A stretch of DNA of 64,000 bases from Conus ventricosus (lineage: Eukaryota > Mollusca > Gastropoda > Neogastropoda > Conidae): the NCBI GenBank assembly GCA_018398815.1, contig JAFLJL010014036.1, positions 23,995 to 87,994 of the forward strand. The letters run 5' to 3'. Each line of letters opens with the position of its first letter. The stretch's first letter is position 1. Below the pieces are notes generated by a model. That model made no database searches and was not told the origin of the DNA. It saw only the letters and a program-made list of their open reading frames with translations. A program made the translations under genes and the position numbers. Positions 53,310 to 64,000 of this stretch are shown one piece after another.

Positions 53310-54555
53310 GGGAGGAAATTTAAGAAAAAGGGAAAAATTATTAAAGTTTTTTACCCTGGAGACGATATAGTGAAATGATCCCCCTTTTACACGGGTTTGG
53401 GTCCCGCGCTCCAATGCGGCGTGAATTTAAAAGAAAATACGGTTTGGGGGCATTTTTCAAATTTAGGCAAGAAACCCCCCGAATTTAAAAGACCCAAATG
53501 ATTTTGAATTAGAAGATGGTCCCTTGTTTTTAAGGGGATCAAGGGGAAATTTTGTTCGGCTTACAAATAAAACCCAACCCCTCAAAGTTTTTAAACCAAG
53601 GACAATTAAAAAAAGAACCCGTGTGAAAGATCAAAAAACGCCTTGGGATTGCTAGACCAAAAATTTGATAGGGGGGCAGTTTCTTTAAAATTCCAAAAAA
53701 CACTACAAGAACTCCCAACAGCTAACCAAAACAAAAAATGGAACTTTAAAAAATTTAAAACAATCGGGGAAAGAAATAATAAATGCAATTTGAAACAGAA
53801 AACCCGTTTTTTTAGAAGAAACAGCTTTAAAAAACTTTAAAAACACTTTCCCCCCTACCCTTTCGAGAAAAAAGCGGCCCTTTATCGTGCCTTTTAGAAA
53901 AGGGTCAGAGGCGAATTAACAAACAATTTTTGCAAAACTAGGGGAACTAATAGCATAAAAAAGAGAAAAAGAAAACTCGTTGAGGGTGATGACGCCAACT
54001 AGGGCCGGGTTTAAAGAAAAAAATAACCCAAAGAAATAAAAGATTTGAACAAAAGAATCCCGCAAGACTTTGAAATGGGGGACTAATTTAAACCAGACCA
54101 ATTACGAAATCAATGATTGGAAAAGAAAAACTTCCCAAAATTTTTTAAAATAAGACCCGACGCCAAACAGAACGAAAAACGGGAAAGCTGTTTAGAGAGC
54201 ATGGAGTCACATTAGCAACGTTTTAAAAGGCCTTTGGAATTTTTCAATAAGTACACTGGTAGGCTAAATTTCAGGGGGCGGGGGCCCAAAATTTATTACC
54301 TCCGCCGCCATCACCTCCGCCTGATAAAAACATGGGGAAAAAAAAAGCTTGAAACAACCTTTCAAGTTTTTTTTAAAAAAAAAATTTGCTGGAAAAGCCG
54401 TGCCCCTTTACCCGGAAAAATTGGGGGGTAAATTTTCAGCGGTTTTTTGTCTACTGCAAGCAAAGTATTGGCTTTTTTGGCCGAGCCCCCAAGGGCATTA
54501 GTTCTCGTAATTTGTTGGGTTAAATTTAGTAAGATAAAACCAAGTAAACCTAAGC
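53310..54555 (+). pseudogene. coiled-coil membrane protein (copy E, heavily altered)
   Basis: Counterpart of 2177-3370, recognisable through the FYPGDD-type start, the coiled-coil region (53900-54180) and the proline/glycine region (54270-54320). Confidence 0.55.
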
Positions 54556-55745
54556 CATTAAAACCAAGAACAACCCCTGTCTTTTCATATTCATGGTTCC
54601 TTTGCGAACAGAGTCCCAAGCTTTTCTTAGTCCTTTTTAATGACTTTTGGGGGGGGGACTTTGGGAATTAGATGACTAATCTTTGGGGGTCTTTTTTTTG
54701 TTGTAAAATTTCTGGGTCAGAAATTTTTAAACTTTTTTTTTCCCAAACCCTTTTGTTCTTGCCTGCAATAAGAATTTTTATTATTATTGTTTATTAAATT
54801 TTTCCACCTGGGGTCTGAGGGCAGAAAGGGGCATGTTAAAAAACCCTGCCCAAAAGCCAAAATCTACTTCGATTTTTGCGTATTTTAAAAAATTTTGGTA
54901 TCTTTTTAAAACTTTTAAGGTAAATCAAAATGTAGAGTTAAAAGGCGGGCCTCTAAATTTGCTAAATAAATTTTTTGTGCGTCAAAAACCCGTAGAAGGA
55001 TCCCGTTATCTCGATCTGCCTGTGCTTTCGCCCCCCAGCAAACACCAAACGTAAGTAAAGAAAAAGAGTCGTTTATTCTTCTAATTTCCCCCCCCTAGTT
55101 TGGCCCTTAAAGTGCTAAAAAATAAATGTTGTCCCAAAGCGTTTATGCCTTCCTCTTTGGACCCGGGCTTTAAAAAATTTTTAAAGGAAACGCCCCGTCA
55201 AAGTTATACTTTTTGGGGCGTGCCCTGAAAAAAAATGAAAGCCTATGCCATGGGTTAGGGTCCCCAAATTTGTCTAAAGCCTGTCCCTTTATGTTAAAAT
55301 TGAATTCGTTACAGATCCTTTCAAAAGCCTTCTTTTCTATTATGGGTTCTGAGGGGGATAAACGGGTTTTTTTTTGGGGAATGGCCCCTTGGGAATTCAG
55401 GTCAAAAAAACTCCAAGTGTAATAGAAAAAATCTGTACACTGACCTCCCCCAAAATCGTGGGGATTTAAAAGATTTGGCATACGACCTCCACACCCAGGG
55501 GGGGGCGGGAAAACACGCAAAGTTTTTTTTGGTTCTGATAAAAATGCATTTGGGTGAAATAAACCCCCGCTTTCTGGATGTGCTCGGTTTTTAAAAGGGG
55601 GGTTAAGATAAACTTTTCAATGGAGAACCCCACCTTTTTATAAAAAAGGCAGTCTGGGTCACAGCAATGTCAAGAGTATCAGTTGCATTTTTTAAGATTG
55701 TGTGGGGGCCCAACAGAAAATTTTTCCCATTAAAATTTGAATGCC
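54520..55745 (-). pseudogene. 403-aa element protein (copy E, heavily altered)
   Basis: Counterpart of 992-2203. Recognisable blocks include KAFERICNEFN (about 55310) and the ILKNATDTLDIAVTQTAFF start region (about 55690). Confidence 0.6.
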
Positions 55746-55769
55746 CTTCCCTTTTTTTTTTGTTTTTAA

Positions 55770-56515
55770 AAAAAGTTTGTAACAATAACAACTCCCAAAA
55801 AACCGTCCTTCGTTTTTTAAAAAAATGCATAAAAAAAACCCATTGCGGAAAAAAATGGTCGCGCTCCCTAAAAATTTTACAAAGTCGTTGGTTTAATTTT
55901 AAGAAGGCCAAAAGGGGAAAAAACAAATTCTAAAAAATTTTTCCAGAGCCGGGACCAAAATTAAACCAGTTAACAATACCTGATGGGAAATTTCGGGTTT
56001 TTTTTCTCGCTAAAAAAACCAAAGAGTTTAAATTTGACATTAAAACCCAAACCTTAAAAAATGCCCAAAACTAAAAAAAATGTTAACATTCAAGCCTGAA
56101 AAAGTATCTTACTTTTTTTTTTTGAGAGGGTAGCTTTAAAATTTTTAGGCTTTTCAACTGGGGAATCTAAACCCCCCTCCCCAAATTTTTTGAAATGCGC
56201 CAGATGAAAAAAACGTTTTTAGGGGGGAAAATCCCTCAAACTTGCAATTTAAATTTTTTACTCTATGTTCTTTTTTGGGTGACTGAGCACTGAGAAAAAT
56301 TAAAAAGAGGAAGGGCCCCAACTGGTTTTTTAAAAGCTCTTTCCCTCAGGGAAAAGCTCAAAATTGCGATTAGAAAAATTTTTACAATTCCCCAATTTAC
56401 CCGTTTTTAAAAAATTTTGTTTGGGGAGGGTTTTGGGTCCTTTAATATAAAAATTGCAGACAAACGGGAAACTTTGTGAAAAAGTGATAACCTGCACATT
56501 GTTTTAGAAATAAAA
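55770..56515 (+). pseudogene. penton-like protein (copy E, heavily altered)
   Basis: Counterpart of 284-973; the C-terminal region (AACCTGCACATTGTTTTAG, 56489) matches copies A and B. Confidence 0.55.
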
Positions 56516-56535
56516 TAATACGTTACTAAAAAATA

Positions 56536-57373
56536 ATGTCGCGTGGGCCAGAAGAACCAGGAGTTACATTAGCCCCTGTGAGGTGTAAAACTTTAGATTA
56601 AAAGACCTTGCAGACGTTGCGGACTTTGAACAGAACGGTGAGAAGGCGCTTTGTATGGGTTTGAGTACACAAAGATGGTGATTATAAACGCAAAGAGGTT
56701 GGCGACAGCAAAAGTTTCCTAAACTAGAACAACTGCGCAATCTAGAGGCAAATAATGCTGGCCAGTAAAGAATATAAATAGTTCGAAAACCTGACAGCAA
56801 AAGGCACTTAGAACCATATTTTGAATGGGGAAAAAAAATTTGAATTCATAAGCCCATTTACATATTTTAGCCGTCAAAAAAGTTTCAGAAAAGCATTCAA
56901 CTCGGGCCCCTTTTCCTGTAAGTCTTATGGGCCCGAGGACAATAGTCGGGAAAAAGATTGAATAACGCCGTAAGGGAAAAAACAGTACATCCTCCACAGA
57001 AAAGAAACAGTTGAAAAAAAGCTTCTACAAAATTACAGTTCTTTCCAAGCAGAACATTAGGAGACACGTTCACAATAATATTTGAAATTTTCTGTCTTTA
57101 AAGATGTGGAGAGGGATGGGGTTGGTGGGCGTTAGTGGCGACCTTATAAAAGGAATTAATATTAGCTGGCAAAACTTAGACGTTAAACGCCTTAACGTTA
57201 CATCGTCGTTTTCACAATGGTGAGGATTTTAAAGGGGTTATAACAACAAGCAAACAAAATTACTGTTAGCTTAAATAGAAACAATCTTACAGAATGAATT
57301 GGATTAATCTTACAAAATTTAGGCCTTATAGGGTTTTTATTAACTGAACAAGTTTTGACAGAGAGTTGATAAA
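56536..57373 (+). pseudogene. MSRG protein, full-length region (copy E, frameshifted)
   Basis: Starts MSRGPEEPGVTLAPVRC. The central and C-terminal parts follow copy B with small indels. The end near 57373 was chosen as the last stop before the ATPase. Confidence 0.6.
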
Positions 57374-57407
57374 AATAATAACTGGATTAGATTAAATTCT
57401 TCTATAA

Positions 57408-58013
57408 AACCAGGGAGCATTTAAACTTTATGACAAAAACTCCTCATTGCTCATCGATTTGTGGGGCAAAACTGTTGGGAAAAACAATATTCGTCCAAAA
57501 CCTATTACAAACCCAGTTTATCGCTATAATTTAATCATATTGTGGTTTTCTGTCCAACACTTAAATGGAACAAAGCAAAATCATGATAGAAGGTTTTTTA
57601 GGACTGATGATAACATATATTTAGTTGATCCTAGCAAAAACTGATGAGGGGTTTAGAACAGTTTTATAGACTGTTTGAAGGAAACGCAAAACACTATTTA
57701 TTATAGATGACTGTTCAGCAGAAAGAGACATAGTTAAAAAGAGAAACACTTTGTCAAAACTAGCTTTCAGCGGAAGGCATGCTAGGTAAGTGTGTGGATT
57801 TTATGCCAAAATATAACTCAGTTTTAAAAGACTTTAGAGAACAGTTTAAAAACTGTAGTGTTATTTCACATGAAAACCCGAGACCATTTGAAGAATGTTT
57901 GCGCGAAAATGATGTTATTTAAAATGATCAGGAAAAACATAGGGTTAAACAAAAACTGAAATCTGAAAAGTTTAGTAAATTTAGTATTGAAAACGGAAAC
58001 CCTACACAGTATG
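57408..58013 (+). pseudogene. A32-like packaging ATPase (copy E, frameshifted)
   Basis: Walker A is split by a frameshift (57462-57492). TLFIIDDCSAERDIV (about 57691) gives Walker B, and a KLAFS.RHA helix and LRENDV end follow. Copies B and E together indicate a protein of about 215 residues. Confidence 0.75.
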
Positions 58014-58062
58014 TTTTTTTTGTAGATAATCGTTATTTTTGGTTATTGAAGTCTTACTTGTT

Positions 58063-58153
58063 AGAGAACGTATAAAAAACCAATCCTGGGTCACTTTCGC
58101 CCGAAACTGGGTGAGGGCGAAAGTGAGTCAGGATTGGGATTTATACGTTCTCT
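58063..58153. repeat. hairpin terminus, right end of copy E
   Basis: 91 bp, AGAGAACGTATAAA to TTTATACGTTCTCT, preceded by GTTATTGAAGTCTTACTTG. The following CGCCC repeats 42208-42212. Confidence 0.93.
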
Positions 58154-59312
58154 CGCCCTCACACCAATGTACCGCCCAAAACACAAGACCTGCACTGAAG
58201 CGCTTGAGATGAAGCAGCAGGAATAAAAAAAGTGATGCATCGAAGGCGCGGTCCCCTTCTTACCGGGCACCAAACTACACTCGCACATCACACGCAGATA
58301 GTTGATCGCAGTGAGCCCTTAAGATGCTTGCCCACCCTGAAGACAAGACCCGAGCTGAAGTCGGAGGAACTGTCACACCCGTACTGCGGAAGGGAAAGGG
58401 GTCGGCGTCCCGACCGGAACGCACCCTGCCGGCTCCAGGTGTGTCCTCACTCCAGGCAGAGGAATGAGCGGACGACAGTGGGGGTGGGGGTGCACAACTC
58501 CCTCAACCCGAGAGGCCGACCCTTACGGATTTGCTGTGTAGGAGAGGTAAAGAAACTCGCCGGAAACCTGTGAAAAAGGAAAATGTCTTCCCACCACAGA
58601 AGAATACAGTTATAACTTATTTGTTGCTTCACTTAAGTAAACAGTTCGAGTGTTTACATGCTTTTTAGCATTTCATGTTGACTCACTAACTATGGTCCTG
58701 AGATGTACATGTCACAACCCAAAGTGCGACGGCTGATTGGAATTTTAAACCATGACCTATACAACCACCACCTTGACATAAAAATTCTCTTCTCACCAGA
58801 AATTTTTCATTGCACATTTAAACCAACTTTATTGACTTTCTACTTCCATCAACGGCCACGAACATAACTGTAACCGTTCCTTCATAAAAGGGATTATACT
58901 GTCTGAGTTACCAACCCACGACTTCAGTTCCCATCGAGGTCTCCAAGACAATGATTCAATAGGATTATAAATCATATTCACTCCAACGAACAATCCGACC
59001 GTTAGTGACCCCCAGTACCGGTCACAATTCAGGATCCATTGCCTAGTAACATGCTTAATAGAATCAAACACATTTCAAGCAAAACCAAAATAATAGAATT
59101 GAACCCGGGTATCCAAATTTCCTAGCAGGCACAATCATAATCCTACAAATGTCATCAGAAATTATCAAGCGCTGGGACAATCACCAATTACATAAGCTCG
59201 ACAAGGATTTCCGAGCGCTGCTATACATTGTCCTAAACATTGCCTACTGACACCACAATGCTGCGGAAAACTTTGAATACTGGCGCACCACCGTCGACTA
59301 AAACAACCATAA

Positions 59313-59350
<38 letters not shown>

Positions 59351-59729
59351 TATATATATATAATATACAGTGAACAGTTTTGTTATGAAGTTACACTGTT
59401 TGAACTTACGACTTAATGGAAAGTATATGATTTTTAACTTGGACATTCTGTACAGTTTAAAATATGGTAACGTTTTATGTCGTATATTGTGTTAACTCTT
59501 CGAGATCTTCAACTGTACTGCTGAGGCACACTCTTGTCTGGAAATCTGTCTTTTATGGAACTTGTTGTTGTCTTAGATAGGGACATTTTATACAGACAAA
59601 AATGCTGTTCTTGGGATCGTTGAAAAAGAAATACTTGAGATGTATTCGTACCCCCTACCTCCCCTCTCCCCTGCTTTTTCTCCCCTTCCCACCCGTCCGC
59701 ACCCCTTTCCCCCAACCCCCCCCCTTTTC

Positions 59730-59824
<95 letters not shown>

Positions 59825-60031
59825 CCTACCCCTATTTTCTCGGGTTCCTCGTAGCTTACTACCCTTCCACCGTTGTCCTTTCTCTAACCTTTGGAACTGT
59901 GGTGACCTGTTTTAAGTGTGAACGGAGGCTGCTACATGCAATTCTATCATTAAAGTCCCTTGAGGAAGACCGAAAGTGGTCGAAATATTGGGAAATATTT
60001 TACGTGATTGTTGTTATCTTTTTTTTGAATG

Positions 60032-60076
<45 letters not shown>

Positions 60077-60180
60077 ACAATGGTAGTAAATACCAGCAGA
60101 GATTTAAAAAAAATGCTCAACCGGACTGGAGCAACATTTGTTAAAAGATAAAGACCTTATCTTTTAACAAATATATATAT

Positions 60181-60258
<78 letters not shown>

Positions 60259-60998
60259 TAAATTTAAAATGCCTAAAATATTTTTTGAGTGCTCAACCCC
60301 TTGGGGAGCAACATTAAAACAAGTTAAAAGAGGAGTCTTAAAACTATATATATACACCAAATGTAGGCTGCTGAAGCACAATTCCTAAATATCTTAAACA
60401 CTTTTATTATTATCATCTGCTATTTTTTTCTCTTTTATTTTCCAATCGTAATCACCTGTACCAAGTAATCTAACTAATACTACTATTGTATTTAACACTC
60501 ATGAATTCACCTGCAAATCTTTAATAATAACTGAAAAAAAAAACTCATTAAATATAATGATCCCTAATTTTCCTTTCCGCCCATCCAACCCGTTTAGTTC
60601 CAAGCGCAAACACCGAAAGTGAACCTCTACAAGACGTGTCTATCCGAGGTACCACCACCCGTCACCTACCGATAAACCTCACACAACGCCCAGACAGCAC
60701 ATGCAGTTTGCCCTCTGTACCTGGCACGCTCCCCGTGACAGTCCTCTTTTAATATTAAAAGTTCCGGTCCTCCGATACCAACGTACACTCTCACAAAATA
60801 ACCAATCTTTATCAAACTTGAAAATAATATTTCTGTACACCAGCGACCACTACCAAGTACAACATATGTCTTAGCACATCAATACCGCTGTAACACGTCC
60901 AACTATCTGTATCAGTGTAGAACCGAAACGCACATTATTTCATTCCCATATGTACGGTTTTTCCTCGACTTTAAGTTCAAGTTATATCTCTTACTTCT
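58154..60998. other. host DNA right of copy E, no gene recognised
   Basis: A 113-codon GC-rich ORF (58232-58573, MMHRRRGPLLTGHQ) has no recognisable family and ends near a GAG/GTAAAG possible splice donor; I do not call it a gene. Microsatellites: (TA)n at 59320-59362, 60029-60074 and 60169-60255; (CT)n at 59725-59820. 59930-60000 resembles the tail of a retroelement with a hammerhead-like core. Confidence 0.5.
59725..60255. repeat. (CT)n and (TA)n microsatellites
   Basis: (CT)n 59725-59820; (TA)n 60029-60074 and 60169-60255, with a short inverted TATCTTTTAACAAA pair around 60138-60168. Confidence 0.9.
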
Positions 60999-61153
60999 TG
61001 TCACGAGTTTGTCACGAGGCCTACGACGTTCGAACCCACCTAGGGTGGCGGAATTACTTATTTATTTATTGTCGTTGCTGTTGTCGTGTATCCGTCCCTT
61101 AGTGTGGCTTGTGGTGCGGTTGCACCTTGGTGTAGTTCAGCTCAACTTCGTTT

Positions 61154-61184
<31 letters not shown>

Positions 61185-62399
61185 AATTCCACCGCCCGTG
61201 CTATTCATCCTGCAGGTTCACGGGTGGCCGGTACCTTTCTCTCGAGCTTTCTGTCTATCGGCCTCTCGCCTGTCTTTTTACCTGTCGCACGTGCTTCATT
61301 TCTTTTAGTTTGAAGTATGCTCACTCTGTGACGCAGCATGGCATGTTGGCCGCCATTGCTGAGGGAGGTTAGCTCTTCACTCGAGCGAAGATGTCCCTGA
61401 GAGCGCCTGCTCTGTTTTTGGTTCTACACCTCTTCGTCGAAGGTACGGTCGGTTACCTTCATCCCTACGGTCGGCCCGTAGGGAGGACATCACATCACTT
61501 CTTCTGTTTCCGCATCTTCGCCTCTGTCCTCTCGACTGGACAGAGGGTAGAGAGAGTCGTTTGACCCGCCTCTTCGGGGTCACCCACGGGTAGCTGGTAA
61601 GCATCAGTTTCGTGGTTTGTTTGTTTTGGTTTGTTGTTGTTAGCCAGCTTAGTCTTCTCTTTTGCGCAATTTCTTTTGTTTTCGAAATTGTAAGAGAAAT
61701 ATTGTGTGAGATCTTTTCTCTGGTTAATTCGATCTTTAACCTGGCCCTTCAAAATTATTTCCAAAATTCTTTCTCCTATTTATGCATCTGTGATGCGGTA
61801 GTCGGTGGGGATGGGAGAGACCTGGTGATTCAGGTTGGAACTTGCTTGGTCTCGCTCGTCCGCCCCTGTCACAATTGCCGGTCTCACATTCTTCGGCCAC
61901 GTCTGTTTGTGTGTGCAAGGAGAACGAGTTTTATGTTCGCGAGCGTGCGTACGCATGATTAGTTGTTTGGATGCGTGGTTGAAAATTTGTGTTATTTTGA
62001 AATGTTGCCATTGAATTTTATTATTTGCAAATGTGGTGGCAGATGTAAAGCGACGGTCGCTGTGTTGATTTATTTCCTAAGGAAGTAAAAATGAAAGATG
62101 AAGATGATTCATATTTGTTTTATAACCTGTTGATTTAATGCGGTCTTTTACCTGCGTCGAGTGAAAAGACCCTAGTGAACATCCCCGATTCGATGGGTTT
62201 ACTGTGTGCGTTTAGTAGACTTCCCCTCGCCCATCATGCGAGTGGCTGTTAAGATTTGACAGCATGGGTCAGACTGTACTGACGGCGGGGTTCCAGTACC
62301 CTTCTTCCTTCTTCCTTCCTCCTTCCTTCTTCCTTCCCTCCCTTTCTTCTCTCCTCCCAGCTACGTTCCCCAACCCCCTCCCGGGGGCTTCACCCGGAG

Positions 62400-62570
62400 T
62401 CTGGACTGGATGGTGCCACGTGCGGGTTGAGGCCACGCTCTGGCTGAGACCACGGACTGGATGGTGCCACGTGCTGGTTGAGGCCACGCTCTGGCTGAGA
62501 CCACGGACTGGATGGTGCCACGTGCTGGTTGAAGCCACGCTCTGGCTGAGACCACGGACTGGATGTGCCA
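62400..62570. repeat. 51-bp tandem repeat inside the solo LTR
   Basis: Three to four units of GGACTGGATGGTGCCACGTG / CTGGTTGAGGCCACGCTCTG / GCTGAGACCAC. ORFs on both strands here merely reflect the repeat. Confidence 0.9.
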
Positions 62571-62663
62571 CGTTCTGGTCGGGACCGCGGACTGGTAGAG
62601 GAGCCCGCCGTCTTGACTGGCCGGCCCTGACCCCCGTCCAGGACCTCCAGTAACAGCGCTACG

Positions 62664-62690
62664 TCCCCCCCCCCCCCCCCCCCCCCAGGG
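62664..62690. repeat. poly-C tract
   Basis: About 22 consecutive C inside the LTR; length is likely unreliable. Confidence 0.85.
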
Positions 62691-63189
62691 ACGCGCTCTT
62701 CACTGCCTGCTTGTGAGTCGAGGGTGTCGGCTTTGAGCGACTCCCTGCGAGAACCGACCCGGCTCGGAGCACCTAGTGCGACAGGTGCTCCCAGTAGGCC
62801 TGACAGAGGCAGGGGTGTGGACGCACGCCAGGGTGTTTAGGAGGGATCGATGCTGGAAATATTTCTTTATAATTGTGTATAGTTACATGCGCTGGAATGC
62901 TGTAATTGTGATTGTGTACGTCGTATGGTGAAATGTTTATCTATAATCGTGCATGTTGTGGGTGTTGGAGTGCTTGATTGTGATTGTGCATGTTGTGTGC
63001 GTTGAGTGCTAAATTGTGATCGTGCATGGTGTGTGTGTTGGAATGTTTTTTTGCTGGTGTGAATAAATGGGGTGTTGTATTGTAATCTTTATTGTGTGGT
63101 CTCTTGCGGGGCGTGTGAGGTCAGTCACTCCCTTCACTCCCACCTAGACCGATCCTGTCAGGGCAGACCCCAGGGTCGGTCGTGACACT

Positions 63190-63644
63190 TCTCTTCAAAC
63201 TTCCGCGCATTTAAATTTCCTCCTCTTCTTAGTCAAATTCACATAGAAAGAAGCTTTGCGAATAAAAAACCAAATAAAAAAAAATCCTCCAGTTCTGGGA
63301 ACTGAAATACAAAAGTTGATGAAACCATGATATCTGCAAACAACCAACTATACAGCCCTCCAGAATTTCCGCTACTTTACACGCTCACCTTGGACAAAAA
63401 CAGGAACGACACACAGTGGACGACACCCTCAGTCGCCGGGACACTGCCAGACAGCCAACGCCCTGGTACATGCAGAACCCGCCGCTGAACACCGAAACAC
63501 CGACAGTCTAAACTCGGACGACACACACTGGACGACACCCTCAGTCGCCGGGACACTGCCAGACAGCCAACGCCCTGGTAATGCAGAAACCCGCAGCTGA
63601 ACACCGAAACACCGACAGTCTAAACTCGGGTAGCCAAACCTTCA
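63190..63644. repeat. spacer with a two-copy 109-bp tandem repeat
   Basis: Two copies (about 63408-63515 and 63520-63628) of a unit containing GGACGACACCCTCAGTCGCC and GACAGCCAACGCCCTGG. No gene recognised. Confidence 0.85.
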
Positions 63645-63735
63645 AGAGAACGTATAAACACCGATTCAGACTCACTTGCTACTCCACCACGTTTTTGGGC
63701 GAAAGTGGCCTAAAAGCCGCCTATTCCTGTTCTCT
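63645..63735. repeat. hairpin terminus with mismatched arms (copy F)
   Basis: The outer left arm AGAGAACGTATAAACACC resembles E-type hairpins, while the right arm CCTATTCCTGTTCTCT and loop resemble the A-type hairpin at 28480. The arms do not pair well outside the terminal AGAGAAC. Confidence 0.8.
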
Positions 63736-64000
63736 GACAAGTAACTAAAAAATAACGACCCTACAAACAAATATACTCGTAGGGTTATCCGTTTTCAATA
63801 CTAATTTACTGATCATTATCAATAACATCATTTTCGCGCATACACTGTGCGAACAACCCTAATAGAGGGCTTGGGGTTTGTGGCAGGCAGTACCCTGGAC
63901 GGATCCTATGACCTGTAATTATGGCGCCATAAGGTAGGGCTGGCGTAACCGAGTGTGCGAAGGATCTTTGTGATATTTTTTATTTAGACCGGGCAAGGGC
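63645..64000. mobile_element. left terminus of another family member (copy F, runs off the right edge)
   Basis: Hairpin 63645-63735 followed by an inverted ATPase 3' end (63736-63845: GACAAGTAACTAAAAAATAA, ACGACCCTACAAAC) and then the GAGGGCTTGGGGTTTGTGGC block shared with E and D. The orientation matches the left end of copy E. Confidence 0.8.

Larger units (their letters stand above)
42213..58153. mobile_element. Polinton/Maverick-like element copy E (complete end to end, reverse orientation)
   Basis: About 15.94 kb between hairpins 42213-42304 and 58063-58153, flanked by the direct repeat CGCCC (42208-42212 and 58154-58158). Inside the left hairpin is an inverted ATPase 3' end, then a variable zone, palindromic repeats, a C-rich block, subterminal repeats and all family genes in reverse order. 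It lacks the 280-base small-ORF segment. The middle (about 47.3-56.5 kb) is extremely rich in homopolymer-like changes. Confidence 0.9.
60999..63187. mobile_element. solo LTR, 2,189 bp, flanked by CTTCT
   Basis: Starts TGTCACGA and ends TCGTGACA, an 8-base inverted repeat of the usual TG..CA form. The five bases before (60994-60998) and after (63188-63192) are both CTTCT. An AATAAA signal at 63062 lies about 120 bases before the end. Inside are a (CT)n at 61153-61184, a 51-bp tandem repeat and a poly-C run. No gag, pol or second LTR is seen, so it is most simply a solo LTR, family undetermined. Confidence 0.8.

Noticed and set aside
58232..58573. 113-codon GC-rich ORF
   Set aside because: No recognisable domain and no supporting context; noted only in the spacer entry.
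61612..61962. 116-codon hydrophobic ORF
   Set aside because: Lies inside the solo LTR and overlaps ORFs on the other strand; no family features.
62264..62653. 129-codon ORF with Trp/Cys repeats
   Set aside because: Simply the translation of the 51-bp tandem repeat.
58154..64000. tRNA or rRNA genes
   Set aside because: I looked for cloverleaf-like or rRNA-like stretches here and elsewhere and saw none that I could support by eye.

Overview
The window looks like repeat-rich animal nuclear DNA, most likely from an aquatic invertebrate and possibly a mollusc (low confidence). Grounds: long (CA)n, (GA)n, (CT)n and (TA)n microsatellites, a LINE reverse-transcriptase relic, a solo LTR, a foldback MITE, and no bacterial gene layout. 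No intact host gene was recognised. The dominant content is one family of large virus-like DNA transposons of the Polinton/Maverick (adintovirus-like) kind, present as four large copies (A, B, C, E) and two terminal pieces (D, F). Names are mine.

Layout. Copy A occupies <1-9655 and 24113-28570. Copy B (9656-24112, about 14.5 kb) is inserted inside A's integrase gene and flanked by the 5-bp repeat GCCTT. A in turn ends at 28570 exactly where the capsid gene of copy C resumes, so the first 38 kb reads as three nested elements (C contains A, A contains B). C runs 28571-38001. D is a terminal fragment (38002-38788) carrying a 319-bp foldback MITE. 38789-42212 is host DNA with a broken CR1/L2-like LINE and microsatellites. 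Copy E (42213-58153, about 15.9 kb) is flanked by the 5-bp repeat CGCCC. 58154-63644 is host DNA with a 2.19-kb solo LTR (60999-63187, 5-bp repeat CTTCT). A new terminus, F, starts at 63645 and leaves the window.

Consensus element, read from the ATPase end: 91-bp hairpin terminus; A32-like packaging ATPase; a roughly 280-aa unknown protein starting MSRG; a 229-aa penton-like protein; a 403-aa unknown protein with a C-terminal membrane anchor; a coiled-coil/membrane protein; a double-jelly-roll-type major capsid protein; a 210-aa glycine/alanine-rich membrane-active-looking protein; a 42-aa overlapping ORF; a protein-primed-type family B DNA polymerase; a small basic ORF (copies A and B only); a retroviral-type integrase; 135-aa, 75-aa, about 150-aa and 151-aa small membrane-type proteins; a 72-aa C-x2-C-x-C-x2-C protein; AACTT/AAGTT-type subterminal repeats; a G-rich block; a hypervariable zone; and the opposite hairpin terminus. 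Polymerase plus integrase would copy and insert the element; ATPase, capsid and penton-like proteins suggest a virion stage. I saw no adenain-type protease and no helicase.

Condition. All copies are relics. A and C keep several intact ORFs (229, 403, 210, 42, 135 and 151 aa), but polymerase, capsid and integrase carry several small indels. B is strongly decayed. E from about 47.3 to 56.5 kb is full of homopolymer-like changes that look partly like poor consensus sequence. Coordinates of genes in B and E come from reading across to A and C and are good to roughly 10-30 bases.
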